A stretch of 64,000 bases of DNA from Thermoleophilia bacterium (GCA_017882545.1 JADGPG010000075.1:62001-126000), one strand, 5' to 3'; positions 28,645 to 36,775 are shown, counted from the first letter of the stretch. The notes: generated from the letters alone by a model not told the origin. Numbers and translations are program-made.

Positions 28645-29022
28645 GTGGCTGAGGCTACCAGCGCGGCGGGCATGCGCACGGCGCTCATTTTCGCCGGCGG
28701 GGCGGCGGGACTCGTGTCGGCGCTCTTCGGTGTCGGCGGCGGCATCGTGATCGTCCCGATTCTCGTGGCGTTTGCGGGGTACGGCGCGAAGCGGGCGACG
28801 TCGACCTCGCTGGCGGCGATTATCCTGGTTGCGCTGTGGGGAGCGCTTGCCCAAGGCCTGCTCGGGAACGTCGACTGGCGGGCTGCGCTGCTGATCGGAA
28901 TTCCGGCGATGCTTGGCGTCACCCTCGGAATCGGCATCAAGCGGAGAATCACCTCCGATCAGCTCGAGCTCGGATTCGCGGCCCTGATGGTGGTCGTCGC
29001 GGTTGCCTTGGTGGTGCGCTGA
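28645..29022 (+). CDS. Half-length TauE/SafE-type membrane protein, subunit 1
   Basis: 125 residues, about half the roughly 250 of normal TauE/SafE (DUF81) permeases. GTG start at 28645 with GGAGGAG 9 nt upstream. About four transmembrane segments; the family hallmark AGLVSALFGVGGGIVIVPILV is seen as GVGGGIVIVPIL near 24-35, then TSTSLAAIILVALWG. The stop overlaps the next gene as TGATG. The two encoded proteins align with each other along their length, like the two repeats of a full-size permease. They probably form a heterodimeric transporter of an organic sulfonate or other anion; the substrate is unknown. Confidence 0.8.
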   Translation: MAEATSAAGMRTALIFAGGAAGLVSALFGVGGGIVIVPILVAFAGYGAKRATSTSLAAIILVALWGALAQGLLGNVDWRAALLIGIPAMLGVTLGIGIKRRITSDQLELGFAALMVVVAVALVVR

Positions 29023-29417
29023 TGGGTGCCGACGTGTTCATCGCGGTCTTGGGGGTCGGTGCGGGAATAATTGCCGGGGTCTTTGGGGTCGGTGGCGGCG
29101 TCGTATTCGTGCCCGCGCTGGTGTTCTTCCTTGGGATGAGTCAGGTCCACGCTCAGTCGACGTCGCTGCTGGCGATCATCCCCGTGGCGCTCCTCGGCAC
29201 CTGGCAGGAGCGGCGGACCGGCGGCGTCGACTGGCGGCACGTAGCGATCATCGGCGCCGCATCGGTCGCCACGGCGATCATCGGCGCACTGATCGCCGAT
29301 AGTGCTCCCGAGCGGGTGCTTCGTGCGGGCTACGCGCTCATCCTGGTCTGGACGGCGTACCGGCTAGTGCAGGGGGTGCGCCGCCGCCGGGCCGCGGCCG
29401 CCGCCGACCGGTCGTAG
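29022..29417 (+). CDS. Half-length TauE/SafE-type membrane protein, subunit 2
   Basis: 131 residues from the ATG overlapping the previous stop. Hallmark GIIAGVFGVGGGVVFVPALV, here GVGGGVVFVPAL near 21-32, followed by STSLLAIIPVALLGTW and VDWRHVAIIGAASVATAI. Four predicted membrane segments and a basic C-terminal tail (VRRRRAAAA) expected in the cytoplasm. It shares GVDWR and the STSL core with the first subunit. A perfect 14-bp hairpin begins 6 bp after its stop. Confidence 0.8.
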   Translation: MGADVFIAVLGVGAGIIAGVFGVGGGVVFVPALVFFLGMSQVHAQSTSLLAIIPVALLGTWQERRTGGVDWRHVAIIGAASVATAIIGALIADSAPERVLRAGYALILVWTAYRLVQGVRRRRAAAAADRS

Positions 29418-29422
29418 AAACA

Positions 29423-29460
29423 CTTCGGGGTGGGTCTTCCGAAGAGGACCCACCCCGAAG
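29423..29460. terminator. Bidirectional hairpin terminator between tauE-like and AADC-like genes
   Basis: Perfect 14-bp inverted repeat, CTTCGGGGTGGGTC at 29423-29436 and its complement at 29447-29460, with a 10-nt loop. It sits between two convergent genes (stops at 29417 and 29485). No run of T follows, as is common in high-GC genomes. Confidence 0.8.
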
Positions 29461-29484
29461 ATGGTGCAGCGTATGCGGTACGGC

Positions 29485-30504
29485 TCAGACGCCCGGAGGC
29501 TTCGGGAACCGGTGACGCATGGTGTACTGGTACGGGGTTGCGAACAGCAGGTCCCCGATGTCCTCCGCGGTGCGCTCAATGGTCTGCGACCACAGAGTCT
29601 GCGCACCCGGGATGATGAGGTCAAAGTTGAAGCTCATCAGACCGATGAGTTCCTTGACCGGCATCATCGCGCCCATGTTGTCGAACGGAGTGGCCTGCAG
29701 GGCCCAGCTGCGAATCGCGCCCGGCGAAGCGGTGCGGATCGATTCGGGCTTCAGCTGGAACCGGTGCTGACCTTCGGTCTCCGGACGGCCCATGGCGGCT
29801 GCCGTCGCGGCAGTCACCTCGGAGGGCAGGTAGGTGAGCTCCCACTTCGTCTCCGTAAGGGTGGGACGAGTGAGAATACGGAGGTTCATGCGACCGTAAC
29901 GCGGGTCGCCATAGAAGGCCGGCTTCGCCGAAAGCTCGGCGTCGTCGTACTTCCCGGTTGCGGTGTGCAGCAGGTAACCACGACGCTCCATCGTGAAGTT
30001 GAAGTAGTCGTTACCAAAACCACCGTAACCGTCGTCCTCCTTGCCACCGTGCTCCTGGGTGACGATGTACGCGATCTTCTTCGGGAATCCGAAGGGCTCG
30101 CGACCGGCGAACACAGCAGCGTCCTGCGTCAGGTACATGTAGGGGTAGTACCCGCCGTAGTACGTGTTGCCGTCGTCAGCCTTGATCGAAGCCGACACGG
30201 TGACACCGAATTCACCGTACGGGCCAAGACCGGTGTGCAGGTGGTCGACGTACCAGAACTCGACAACGTCGTCCTCAAGGGTGAGGCACTTGGGAAGGAT
30301 CCGCTTAAGGTCCTTCTCGTCAGCCCGGTAGAAGAATGCCGACCAACGCGAGTTGGTGTAGGTCAGCGGGACGATGTCGTAGTCGACCAGCGGGTCAGCG
30401 ACACCCTGGGAGATGATGTCACGCTTGTCGCGGTCGAGAGCGAGCGGCGGTGCGTCGCCCGAGTCAATCCACGGCACGCTAGTGACGTTCACGTTCTGCG
30501 CCAT
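29485..30504 (-). CDS. Acetoacetate decarboxylase family protein, paralogue 1
   Basis: 339 residues. YYPYMYLTQDAAV leads to a GFPKK motif at 139-143, matching the Schiff-base lysine pair of acetoacetate decarboxylase (PF06314). It is longer than the classical enzyme of about 245 residues, so it may act on another 3-oxo acid or have another role. AAGGAGG lies 10 nt before the ATG, the best ribosome site in the window. Codon choice is very uniform (GAG, AAG, TAC, GTC), suggesting strong expression. It is the downstream member of a tandem pair transcribed leftwards. Confidence 0.75.
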   Translation of the reverse strand: MAQNVNVTSVPWIDSGDAPPLALDRDKRDIISQGVADPLVDYDIVPLTYTNSRWSAFFYRADEKDLKRILPKCLTLEDDVVEFWYVDHLHTGLGPYGEFGVTVSASIKADDGNTYYGGYYPYMYLTQDAAVFAGREPFGFPKKIAYIVTQEHGGKEDDGYGGFGNDYFNFTMERRGYLLHTATGKYDDAELSAKPAFYGDPRYGRMNLRILTRPTLTETKWELTYLPSEVTAATAAAMGRPETEGQHRFQLKPESIRTASPGAIRSWALQATPFDNMGAMMPVKELIGLMSFNFDLIIPGAQTLWSQTIERTAEDIGDLLFATPYQYTMRHRFPKPPGV

Positions 30505-30533
30505 ATGCGCCTTTCCTCCTTCAAGAGAGTCTC

Positions 30534-30573
30534 ATACGACGGGGAGTCGGCTATTGCCGCGACCCCGTCGTAT
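30534..30573 (-). other. Hairpin in the spacer between the two AADC-like genes
   Basis: Inverted repeat ATACGACGGGG (30534-30544) and CCCCGTCGTAT (30563-30573), 11 bp perfect with an 18-nt loop. It lies 20 nt after the paralogue 2 stop and 30 nt before the start of paralogue 1. No T-run. It may be a partial terminator or an mRNA-stabilising element that sets different levels of the two proteins. Confidence 0.7.
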
Positions 30574-30592
30574 CGACCAATGACAGTGAGAC

Positions 30593-31618
30593 TTACGCGC
30601 CGAGACCGATCGGCTTCGGGAAGCGGTGACGCAGACCAAAGCGGTAAGGCTTGGCAGCGCCGGCCCACGTAGCGTCGCGGGTGTAGGTCTCAGTCCACAG
30701 AACCTCGCCTGCCGGAATGATCAGGTCGAAGCTGAAGGTCATGAGGCCGATGTGCTCCTTCGGCGGGAGCTCGTGACCCAGGTTGTCGTACGGAGTGGCC
30801 TGGCTGAACCAGTTGTAGCTCTCCGGCGACGCCGTGCGGATCGACTCCGGCTTCACCTGGAAGCGGTGCGAACCTTCGGTGTCCGGGCGGCCCATTGCTG
30901 TGGCCAGGTCCTTGGTGACGAGCGAAGGCAGGTACACCAGCTGCCACTCGGAGTTCGAGATGTCAGGAGCGGTGATCACCTTCATGTTCATGCGGCCGTA
31001 CTCGGTGTTGCCGTAAAAAGCGGGCTTCGCCGAGAGGTCGGCATCGTCGTACTTACCGGTCACAGAGTTCAGCACGTACCCGTTCCGAATCATGAGGAAC
31101 GAGAAGTAATCGAACTGGTAGTTGTGACCGTCCATCACCCCGTAGCCGTTGTCAGGGGCGCCACCGTGCTCGAGCACGCGAATGAAGGCTTCCTTCTTGG
31201 GGAAACCAAGCACGCGGCCGGCGTCGATAGCGGCGTCCTGAGTCAGGTACATGTAGGGGTAGTACCCGGCGTAGTACGTCTTGCCGTCGCCACCCTTGTA
31301 GGAAGCGGCGACCGTCACACCCATCTCGCCGTACGGGCCAAGCATGGTGTTGTTGTGGTCGACGTACCAGTACTCGACGATGTCGTCTTCGAGTTCCAGA
31401 CAGTCGGGGAGCACGCGACGAAGGTGCTTCTCGTCAGCGCGGTAGAAGAAAGCTGACCAACGGGAGTTGGTGTAGGTCAGCGGGAGAACATCGATGTCCC
31501 ACACCGGGTCGACGAGCGAGTAGATGATGACAGTCTTCTCGTCGCGGTCCACGGGGACGGGCGGAATCTCGCCCGTCTCCATGCCCGGGATCTGGGTCAC
31601 GGCGAACTGCTCGGCCAT
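30593..31618 (-). CDS. Acetoacetate decarboxylase family protein, paralogue 2
   Basis: 341 residues from the ATG at 31618, with AGGGGG upstream; the frame stays open beyond it but that part overlaps the promoter region. Same architecture as the neighbour: LTYTNSRWSAFFYRADEK, YYPYMYLTQDAA, GFPKK near 142 and the C-terminal RHRFPKP. The two proteins are clearly paralogues with long identical blocks. This is the first gene after a recognisable promoter. Function as a 3-oxo acid decarboxylase is inferred from the family; no thiolase or CoA-transferase is adjacent. Confidence 0.75.
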   Translation of the reverse strand: MAEQFAVTQIPGMETGEIPPVPVDRDEKTVIIYSLVDPVWDIDVLPLTYTNSRWSAFFYRADEKHLRRVLPDCLELEDDIVEYWYVDHNNTMLGPYGEMGVTVAASYKGGDGKTYYAGYYPYMYLTQDAAIDAGRVLGFPKKEAFIRVLEHGGAPDNGYGVMDGHNYQFDYFSFLMIRNGYVLNSVTGKYDDADLSAKPAFYGNTEYGRMNMKVITAPDISNSEWQLVYLPSLVTKDLATAMGRPDTEGSHRFQVKPESIRTASPESYNWFSQATPYDNLGHELPPKEHIGLMTFSFDLIIPAGEVLWTETYTRDATWAGAAKPYRFGLRHRFPKPIGLGA

Positions 31619-31711
31619 GGGCTGGCGTCCCCCTAGCTCGGTGAAAGGCAGAAAGAACGAATCGCGTGAAGTTCGGATCAATCGGTTAGGACGTCTCCGA
31701 ATTTCATTAGC

Positions 31712-31741
31712 AGCATATGTCACATACCTCGATACCGTCAA
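31712..31741 (-). promoter_or_regulatory. Sigma-70-type promoter for the AADC-like pair
   Basis: On the reverse strand TTGACG (31741-31736) and TATGCT (31717-31712) are separated by 18 nt. This is the best -35/-10 pair noticed in the window. It predicts a 5' leader of roughly 85 nt before the ATG at 31618. Confidence 0.65.
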
Positions 31742-31756
31742 CAGGGACGGGCCCGG

Positions 31757-31772
31757 TGTGACGCTCTGTGAC
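31757..31772. promoter_or_regulatory. TGTGAC direct repeat upstream of the AADC promoter
   Basis: TGTGAC at 31757-31762 and again at 31767-31772, a 10-bp (one helical turn) spacing, about 15 bp upstream of the -35. A TGTGACA also occurs in the spacer of the promoter (reverse strand, near 31719-31725). It could bind a regulator on one DNA face. Confidence 0.4.
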
Positions 31773-31998
31773 AGGTGCCCGAAAGACGTGTTTTGCAGCT
31801 GAGACATCGGAGTGGGTGGGGTACTTAGTGCGGATGCTTACAAAGTCCTGTGAATGCCCGCAGGCTCCTTCGCACCGGCCGGCCCGCGGATCCCGACTCG
31901 TGCCATACAACGGGGTTTGGGGACTGCGTGGACGCGCTCGCCGACCGTGGGCGGCACACCGGCACAAGATCGGTCGGCGCGCCCTGTAGAACCCTGAT

Positions 31999-32913
31999 GT
32001 GCGGTCACCGAAACTCTTGGCGCTCGCGGCGATGGTCTGCTGGGGCTGTGCGTTCGTTCCCTCCGCGTGGCTTACCGATGCGGTGGGACCATTCGGGGCG
32101 GCAGCCTGGCGCCTCGGGTGTGCCGGGGTCATCGTGCTGGCGACACTGGCGGCCACGGGTCGGCCGATCAGCCCGCGTGTGTCCAACCGGACCGTGCTGT
32201 GGCTCGCCCTCACGCAGACTTCGATCTTTTACGGCGCGACGTTCTGGGGTATCGCCCACAGCGGCGCCGGCCTCGCGTCGGTGCTGGCCAACAGCGACCC
32301 GCTGTTTGTCGCCGTTCTCGCGACGGTGTTCCTGGGAGAGCGGTTGAGCGGGGTCCAACAGATCGGTCTCGGCGTGGGATTCGTGGGCGTCGCGTTTGCG
32401 ATCTGCAGCCAGAGCGTCTGGCCGCCGCAGCCGACGTGGTCTGCGGCAATCGTCGTGATTGGGTCACTCGGGTGGGCGATCGGCACGATCGTGGCGGCGG
32501 GGGCCATGCGGCGTGACTCGCGGCCGATCGCCCTCGCGGGATGGCAGATGTTCCTCGGTGCGATCGTGCTCGCGATCATCAGCCCCCTTGACGGACACGG
32601 TGCCATCCCCGGCAGCTGGCGGGTCGTCGGCCTGATCCTGCTGCTCGGTGCGGTGGGGTCGGCGCTGCCGACCGCCCTCTTCTACTCGGCGCTACGCCGG
32701 GGCCCCGCGGCCGAGCTATCGGCGCTGTTCTTCCTCGTCCCGGTCATCGGAGTCGCGACGGCGTGGCCGCTCCTCGGGGAAACGGTCACCGTGCCGCTCG
32801 CCATCGGGCTCGTCGGCATCTCGGCCGGCCTCTGGCTCGTGCTTCGCCCCCGTCGGCCGTTGGTAGAATCGGGCCCCGTGACGACCCCGCACAATCCGCC
32901 TGAGTTGCCGTGA
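31999..32913 (+). CDS. EamA/DMT-superfamily transporter
   Basis: 304 residues with ten hydrophobic segments and the two tandem EamA repeats of the drug/metabolite transporter superfamily: first repeat SIFYGATFWGIAHSGAGLASVLANSDPLFVAVLATVFLGER, seen as NSDPLFVAVLA with FLGE, and second repeat ALFYSALRRGPAAELSALFFLVPVIGV with LLGE. It is an inner-membrane exporter of small metabolites; the substrate cannot be told. GTG start at 31999; its 3' end overlaps cofD as GTGA, which may tie it to the F420 genes. Confidence 0.87.
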   Translation: MRSPKLLALAAMVCWGCAFVPSAWLTDAVGPFGAAAWRLGCAGVIVLATLAATGRPISPRVSNRTVLWLALTQTSIFYGATFWGIAHSGAGLASVLANSDPLFVAVLATVFLGERLSGVQQIGLGVGFVGVAFAICSQSVWPPQPTWSAAIVVIGSLGWAIGTIVAAGAMRRDSRPIALAGWQMFLGAIVLAIISPLDGHGAIPGSWRVVGLILLLGAVGSALPTALFYSALRRGPAAELSALFFLVPVIGVATAWPLLGETVTVPLAIGLVGISAGLWLVLRPRRPLVESGPVTTPHNPPELP

Positions 32914-33839
32914 TCCTGGTCCTCTCCGGAGGTACCGGAGGCTCCAAGATGGTCGACGGCGTCGCCCAGGTCATCGGTGCACCCAATCTCGCGGTTGTCG
33001 TCAACACGGGCGACGACGCGGACTTCTACGGGCTGCGCGTCTGCCCGGATCTCGATATCTGCACCTACGTGCTCGCGGGCACGATCGATGACCGCGGATG
33101 GGGCTTCGCGGACGATGGGTTCCGGTGCCTGGAAGGGCTCGCCACGTACGGCTTGGACGCCTGGTTCGGCCTCGGCGATCGCGACCTCGCCACCCACATC
33201 TTTCGGACGATGCGTCTCGGCGCGGGGGCATCCTTGCACGAGATCACGGCGGATATCGCCGCCGCCCTCGGGGTCGAGGCCCGGATACTGCCGATGTCCG
33301 ACGATCCGGTTCGGACGCGGATCACGACGTCGAACGGCGTCCTGTCATTCCAGGAGTTTCTGGTGAAGTCCGGCGCGCGCGACGAGATTACGCACATTGA
33401 GTTCGACGGGATCGACGACGCACGGCCGGCCCCCGGCGTCCTCGAGGCGATCCGTGGGGCCGAAGCGATCGTGATTGCGCCGTCCAGCCCGATCGTGTCG
33501 ATCGGGACCATTCTCGCGGTGCCCGGCGTCCGGGAGGCGGTCGCGTCCCGTCGTGCCGACTGCATCGCCGTCAGTCCGATCATTGGTGAGCGCCCCGTCG
33601 AGGGCCCGGCCCACAAGTTCCTCGCCGGCGCCGGGTATCCCCGCTGTTCGGCGACCCAGATGGCGACCCTGTATTCCGACGTGGCGGCGACCTTCGTGCT
33701 CGACGACCGCGATGCGGCGGAAGTAGCCGGCGTCGAAGCGCTCGGGGTCCGCGCGGTGACCACCGACATTCTCATGCCCGACCGTCCGGCGCGTCAGCGC
33801 CTGGCGCGGGACGTGCTGGCCGCCGTGGGTGCATCGTGA
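32910..33839 (+). CDS. cofD: 2-phospho-L-lactate transferase CofD (FbiA)
   Basis: 309 residues. LSGGTGGSK at the N-terminus and VVNTGDDADFYGLRVCPDLD with later PSSPIVSIGTIL and PIIGERPVEGPAHKFL are CofD signatures. It joins the phospho-lactate (or phosphoenolpyruvate) moiety from the CofC product to Fo, giving F420-0 or its dehydro form. GTGA overlaps link it to the transporter before and cofC after. TAGAAT at 32864-32869 could be an internal -10 for this group. Confidence 0.95.
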   Translation: MILVLSGGTGGSKMVDGVAQVIGAPNLAVVVNTGDDADFYGLRVCPDLDICTYVLAGTIDDRGWGFADDGFRCLEGLATYGLDAWFGLGDRDLATHIFRTMRLGAGASLHEITADIAAALGVEARILPMSDDPVRTRITTSNGVLSFQEFLVKSGARDEITHIEFDGIDDARPAPGVLEAIRGAEAIVIAPSSPIVSIGTILAVPGVREAVASRRADCIAVSPIIGERPVEGPAHKFLAGAGYPRCSATQMATLYSDVAATFVLDDRDAAEVAGVEALGVRAVTTDILMPDRPARQRLARDVLAAVGAS

Positions 33840-34507
33840 GCGCAGCTGCGGTGATCCCCGTCAAGCCGATCGACCGGGCACTCGGTCGTTTGGCACCTGT
33901 GCTGCGCCCGGTGGAACGTCGGGAACTGCAGGCAGCGATGCTCGCCGACCTTCTCGACGCGTGCCGGGACAGCGCCGCGATTGCGCATACGTTCGTCGTG
34001 ACCAGCGATGTGGTCGCGGCCGGGCTGAGCCGTGCCGCCGGCGCCACCGTGCTCATCGATCACATCCCGCCGCGCGGCATGAACCCGGCGGTCGCGCTTG
34101 GGCAGGCCGCCGCCGAGGACCGCCTCTTTGACCGGGCCCTGATCCTCACCGCGGACCTGCCGCTCGTGCGTGCGGCCGACCTCGACACCGTCCTGGCCGC
34201 GCTCCCGGCGGCGCGCGGCGCCGTGCTCGTTCCCTCCCGCGACGGGACCGGAACGAACGCGCTCGCCCTGTCGCCTCCGTTCGGGATCGCCACGCGCCTG
34301 GGTCCAAACTCGCGCACGGCCCACGAGACCGCGTTGATGGCCGCGGGACTCGTGCTCAGGGAGGTCGAGATTCCGTCCCTCGGGCTTGACGTCGACACTC
34401 CCGACGACCTGGCCGCCCTGGCCCTGCGGCGCCACGACGGACGCGCGGCGGCATGCTGCGTCGCCTGGAGCGTCGCGGACCGCCTCGCGGCGGGGGTTGT
34501 GCACTGA
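33836..34507 (+). CDS. cofC: Phospholactate/PEP guanylyltransferase CofC (FbiD)
   Basis: 223 residues. A MobA-like nucleotidyltransferase: AVIPVKPIDRALGRLAPVLRP at the N-terminus, ALILTADLPLVRAADLD near 101-117 with the metal-binding Asp, and a C-terminal LGLDVDTPDDLAAL. It activates 2-phospholactate or phosphoenolpyruvate with GTP for CofD. GTG start overlaps the cofD stop; its 3' end overlaps the likely cofE start by about 55 bp. Confidence 0.92.
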   Translation: MSAAAVIPVKPIDRALGRLAPVLRPVERRELQAAMLADLLDACRDSAAIAHTFVVTSDVVAAGLSRAAGATVLIDHIPPRGMNPAVALGQAAAEDRLFDRALILTADLPLVRAADLDTVLAALPAARGAVLVPSRDGTGTNALALSPPFGIATRLGPNSRTAHETALMAAGLVLREVEIPSLGLDVDTPDDLAALALRRHDGRAAACCVAWSVADRLAAGVVH

Positions 34508-35238
34508 AGCTGTTTGCCCTCGAGGGCATCCCCGAGGTCATGCCCGGCGACGGGCTGCCCGCGCTGATCGCGGCCGCCGCGGTGGTTCAGGGCGTGCGCT
34601 CGGGGGACATCCTCGCCGTGGCCCAGAAGGTTGTCAGCAAAGACGAGGGGCGCATCGTCGTGATGGCCGACGTCGAGCCGGGTCCGCGCGCGTCCTCGCT
34701 CGCCGAGCTCACCGGCAAGGATCCGCGACTGTGTGAGCTCATTCTGCGGGAGTCGATGCGGATCGTGCGCCGGCGCGGCGCGACGCTCATCTGCGAAACC
34801 CACCAGGGCTTCATCTGCGCCAACGCCGGTATCGATACCTCCAACACCGCCCACGGCACCGCCGTGCTGCTTCCGGTCGACTCGGACCGGTCGGCGCACC
34901 GAATCCAAACAGCGGTCAGCGCCGCGGTCGGCGGGCGCGTCGGCGTCATCGTCACCGATACCCACGGCCGTGCCTTCCGGCGTGGGCTGGTCAACGTCTG
35001 TCTCGGCATCGCAGGGTTTGAGGCCGTCAACGACTGCCGTGGCGACGTCGACCGCGAAGGCCGCGTGCTGGTCGCCACGGAGCTCGCGTTCGGCGACGAA
35101 CTCGCGGCCGCGGCTGGAGTCCTTATGGGCAAGGCGGCCGGGACGCCGGTCGTGGTGATCAGCGGGGTTGTCAGTACGCCGGCGCCCGGCACGGTCGTCG
35201 ATCTGCTCCGCCGGCCGGAGCACGACTTGTTTCGCTAG
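34453..35238 (+). CDS. cofE: F420-0:gamma-glutamyl ligase CofE (stand-alone)
   Basis: Up to 261 residues. The CofE core begins near KLFALEGIPEVMPGDGL, then DILAVAQKVVSKDEGR, ETHQGFICANAGIDTSN and VIVTDTHGRAFRRG. It adds gamma-linked glutamates to F420-0. The C-terminal nitroreductase domain that is fused in actinobacterial FbiB is absent. The only ordinary start before the core is ATG 34453 inside cofC, adding 17 unusual basic residues; a CTG at 34504 next to the cofC stop is an alternative. Confidence 0.93.
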   Translation: MLRRLERRGPPRGGGCALKLFALEGIPEVMPGDGLPALIAAAAVVQGVRSGDILAVAQKVVSKDEGRIVVMADVEPGPRASSLAELTGKDPRLCELILRESMRIVRRRGATLICETHQGFICANAGIDTSNTAHGTAVLLPVDSDRSAHRIQTAVSAAVGGRVGVIVTDTHGRAFRRGLVNVCLGIAGFEAVNDCRGDVDREGRVLVATELAFGDELAAAAGVLMGKAAGTPVVVISGVVSTPAPGTVVDLLRRPEHDLFR

Positions 35239-35319
35239 GCCGGGCGCGGCTTTTCGCCCCCACTGCCGGTAACATCGCGGTTTCACGATCAAGTCGCTCG
35301 CGTGGAGGAATCAGGGGAC

Positions 35320-36759
35320 GTGACCGAACCCAGGTTGGGCACCGAGGCCCGCCCGTTGCGCGTTGCCGTGGTCGGATCGGGCCCGTCCGGGTTCTATGCT
35401 GCGGAGCACCTGCATCGGCAGCACGAGCTCGTCGTTCAGGTGGACATGTTCGATCGCCTCCCGACGCCGTTCGGGCTGGTGCGCGGCGGGGTCGCGCCGG
35501 ACCACCAGAACATCAAGGCGGTGACGCGCGTCTACGACAAGATCGCCGCGCACCCAGAGTTCCGCTTCTACGGGAACATCGAGTTCGGCCGGGAGCTCAC
35601 CCACGACGATCTGCGCGCCTACTACCACGCGGTCATCTACGCCGTCGGCGCCCGCACCGACAAGCGCCTCGGTATCCCCAAGGAGTACCTGCCCGGAAGC
35701 CACTCCGCCAGCGAATTCGTCGGTTGGTACAACGCGCACCCGGACTTCCGGTCGCTGACGTTTGACTTCTCCGGCACGTCGGCGATCGTCGTCGGCAACG
35801 GCAACGTGGCCATGGATCTCGCGCGCATCTTGCTCGTCCCGGTCGACGACCTGCGACGCACGGACATTGCCGAGCACGCGCTGCGTGCCCTCTCCAACTC
35901 GAACATCCGCGAGGTCACCATCCTCGGACGTCGTGGGCCCGCCGAAGCGGCGTTCACAACGAAGGAGCTGCGGGAGCTCGGACACCTCCCCGACTGCGAT
36001 GTCGTCGTCGACCCCGCCGATCTCGACTTCGAGGCCGCACCGGACGCCGAGTACTCGAAGGCGACGCAGGCCAATCTCGACGTGCTGCGCGAGTACGCGC
36101 AGCGCCCTCCGACCGGCGCCCGGCGCCGCGTCATCCTCCGCTTTCTGCGTTCGCCCGTCGCGATTGTCGGTGAGGACCGTGTCCGCGGAGTCGTGGTCGC
36201 CGAAAACGAGCTCTTCCGGAGTGACGACGGCACTGTGCGCGCCCGCATGACCGAACGGTCCGATGTGTTGGATACGGATCTCGTGTTTCGGGCGATTGGC
36301 TATCAGGGCATGCCGTTGATGGGCATCCCCTTCGACGCCGCACGCGGGGTCATTCCGAACGACCACGGCCGCGTCATGGACCCGACCACCGGCGCGCCTG
36401 TCGCTGCCGAGTACGTGGTCGGCTGGATCAAGCGCGGGCCGCGCGGCATCATCGGGACCAATAAGCCCGACTCCCAGGAGACCGTCGACTCACTGTTGGA
36501 GGACCTGCGCGCAGGCATGTTCGAAGCTCAGGAGGTTCCCGGCCGTGCCGTGCTCGAACGGCTGCTCGGCGAGCGCCGCCGCGACTTCGTGAGCTATGAC
36601 GACTGGCAGATGATCGACATGCTCGAGCAGGAGCGCGGTCGCAAGGCCGGGGAACGCCCCCGGGTCAAGTTCAGCCGGATCGAGGACATGCTGATCGCGC
36701 TCGCCGAGAAGAAGTTGCGCGACCGCGAGGCCGAGGGGCCGCCCGAGTCCCCGGCCTGA
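35320..36759 (+). CDS. FprA-type ferredoxin-NADP reductase (adrenodoxin reductase family)
   Basis: 479 residues from the GTG at 35320, preceded by GGAGG; GTG at 35302 is an alternative. FAD-binding VVGSGPSGFYAAEHL near 15-29, DRLPTPFGLVRGGVAPDHQNIK, NADP-binding VVGNGNVAMDLARIL near 160-174, and the C-terminal GWIKRGPRGIIGTNKPDS that matches the family GW-KRGP-G-IGTN motif. It shuttles electrons between NADPH and a ferredoxin. No ferredoxin gene is adjacent. A weak link with F420 metabolism is suggested only by location. Confidence 0.92.
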   Translation: MTEPRLGTEARPLRVAVVGSGPSGFYAAEHLHRQHELVVQVDMFDRLPTPFGLVRGGVAPDHQNIKAVTRVYDKIAAHPEFRFYGNIEFGRELTHDDLRAYYHAVIYAVGARTDKRLGIPKEYLPGSHSASEFVGWYNAHPDFRSLTFDFSGTSAIVVGNGNVAMDLARILLVPVDDLRRTDIAEHALRALSNSNIREVTILGRRGPAEAAFTTKELRELGHLPDCDVVVDPADLDFEAAPDAEYSKATQANLDVLREYAQRPPTGARRRVILRFLRSPVAIVGEDRVRGVVVAENELFRSDDGTVRARMTERSDVLDTDLVFRAIGYQGMPLMGIPFDAARGVIPNDHGRVMDPTTGAPVAAEYVVGWIKRGPRGIIGTNKPDSQETVDSLLEDLRAGMFEAQEVPGRAVLERLLGERRRDFVSYDDWQMIDMLEQERGRKAGERPRVKFSRIEDMLIALAEKKLRDREAEGPPESPA

Positions 36760-36775
36760 GGGCGTCCGCCGGGAA

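Larger units (their letters stand above)
31619..31998. other. Divergent intergenic region between AADC-like pair and DMT transporter
   Basis: 380 bp. Its left part carries the AADC 5' leader, promoter and TGTGAC repeats described separately. The remainder (about 31780-31998) shows no gene, no clear hairpin and no convincing promoter for the transporter. Confidence 0.6.

Noticed and set aside
28601-28952. Longer otsB frame extending to 28952
   Set aside because: It would run antisense through the first half-TauE gene, which has a strong ribosome site; the extra N-terminus is low-complexity.
27456-29417. TauE halves as a simple frameshifted single gene
   Set aside because: Not fully excluded, but each half has its own start; the second begins at an in-phase TGATG and both halves are complete repeats, so two genes are preferred.
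29461-31456. Plus-strand frames opposite the two AADC-like genes
   Set aside because: Antisense shadows; the minus strand has ribosome sites, promoter, terminator and family motifs.
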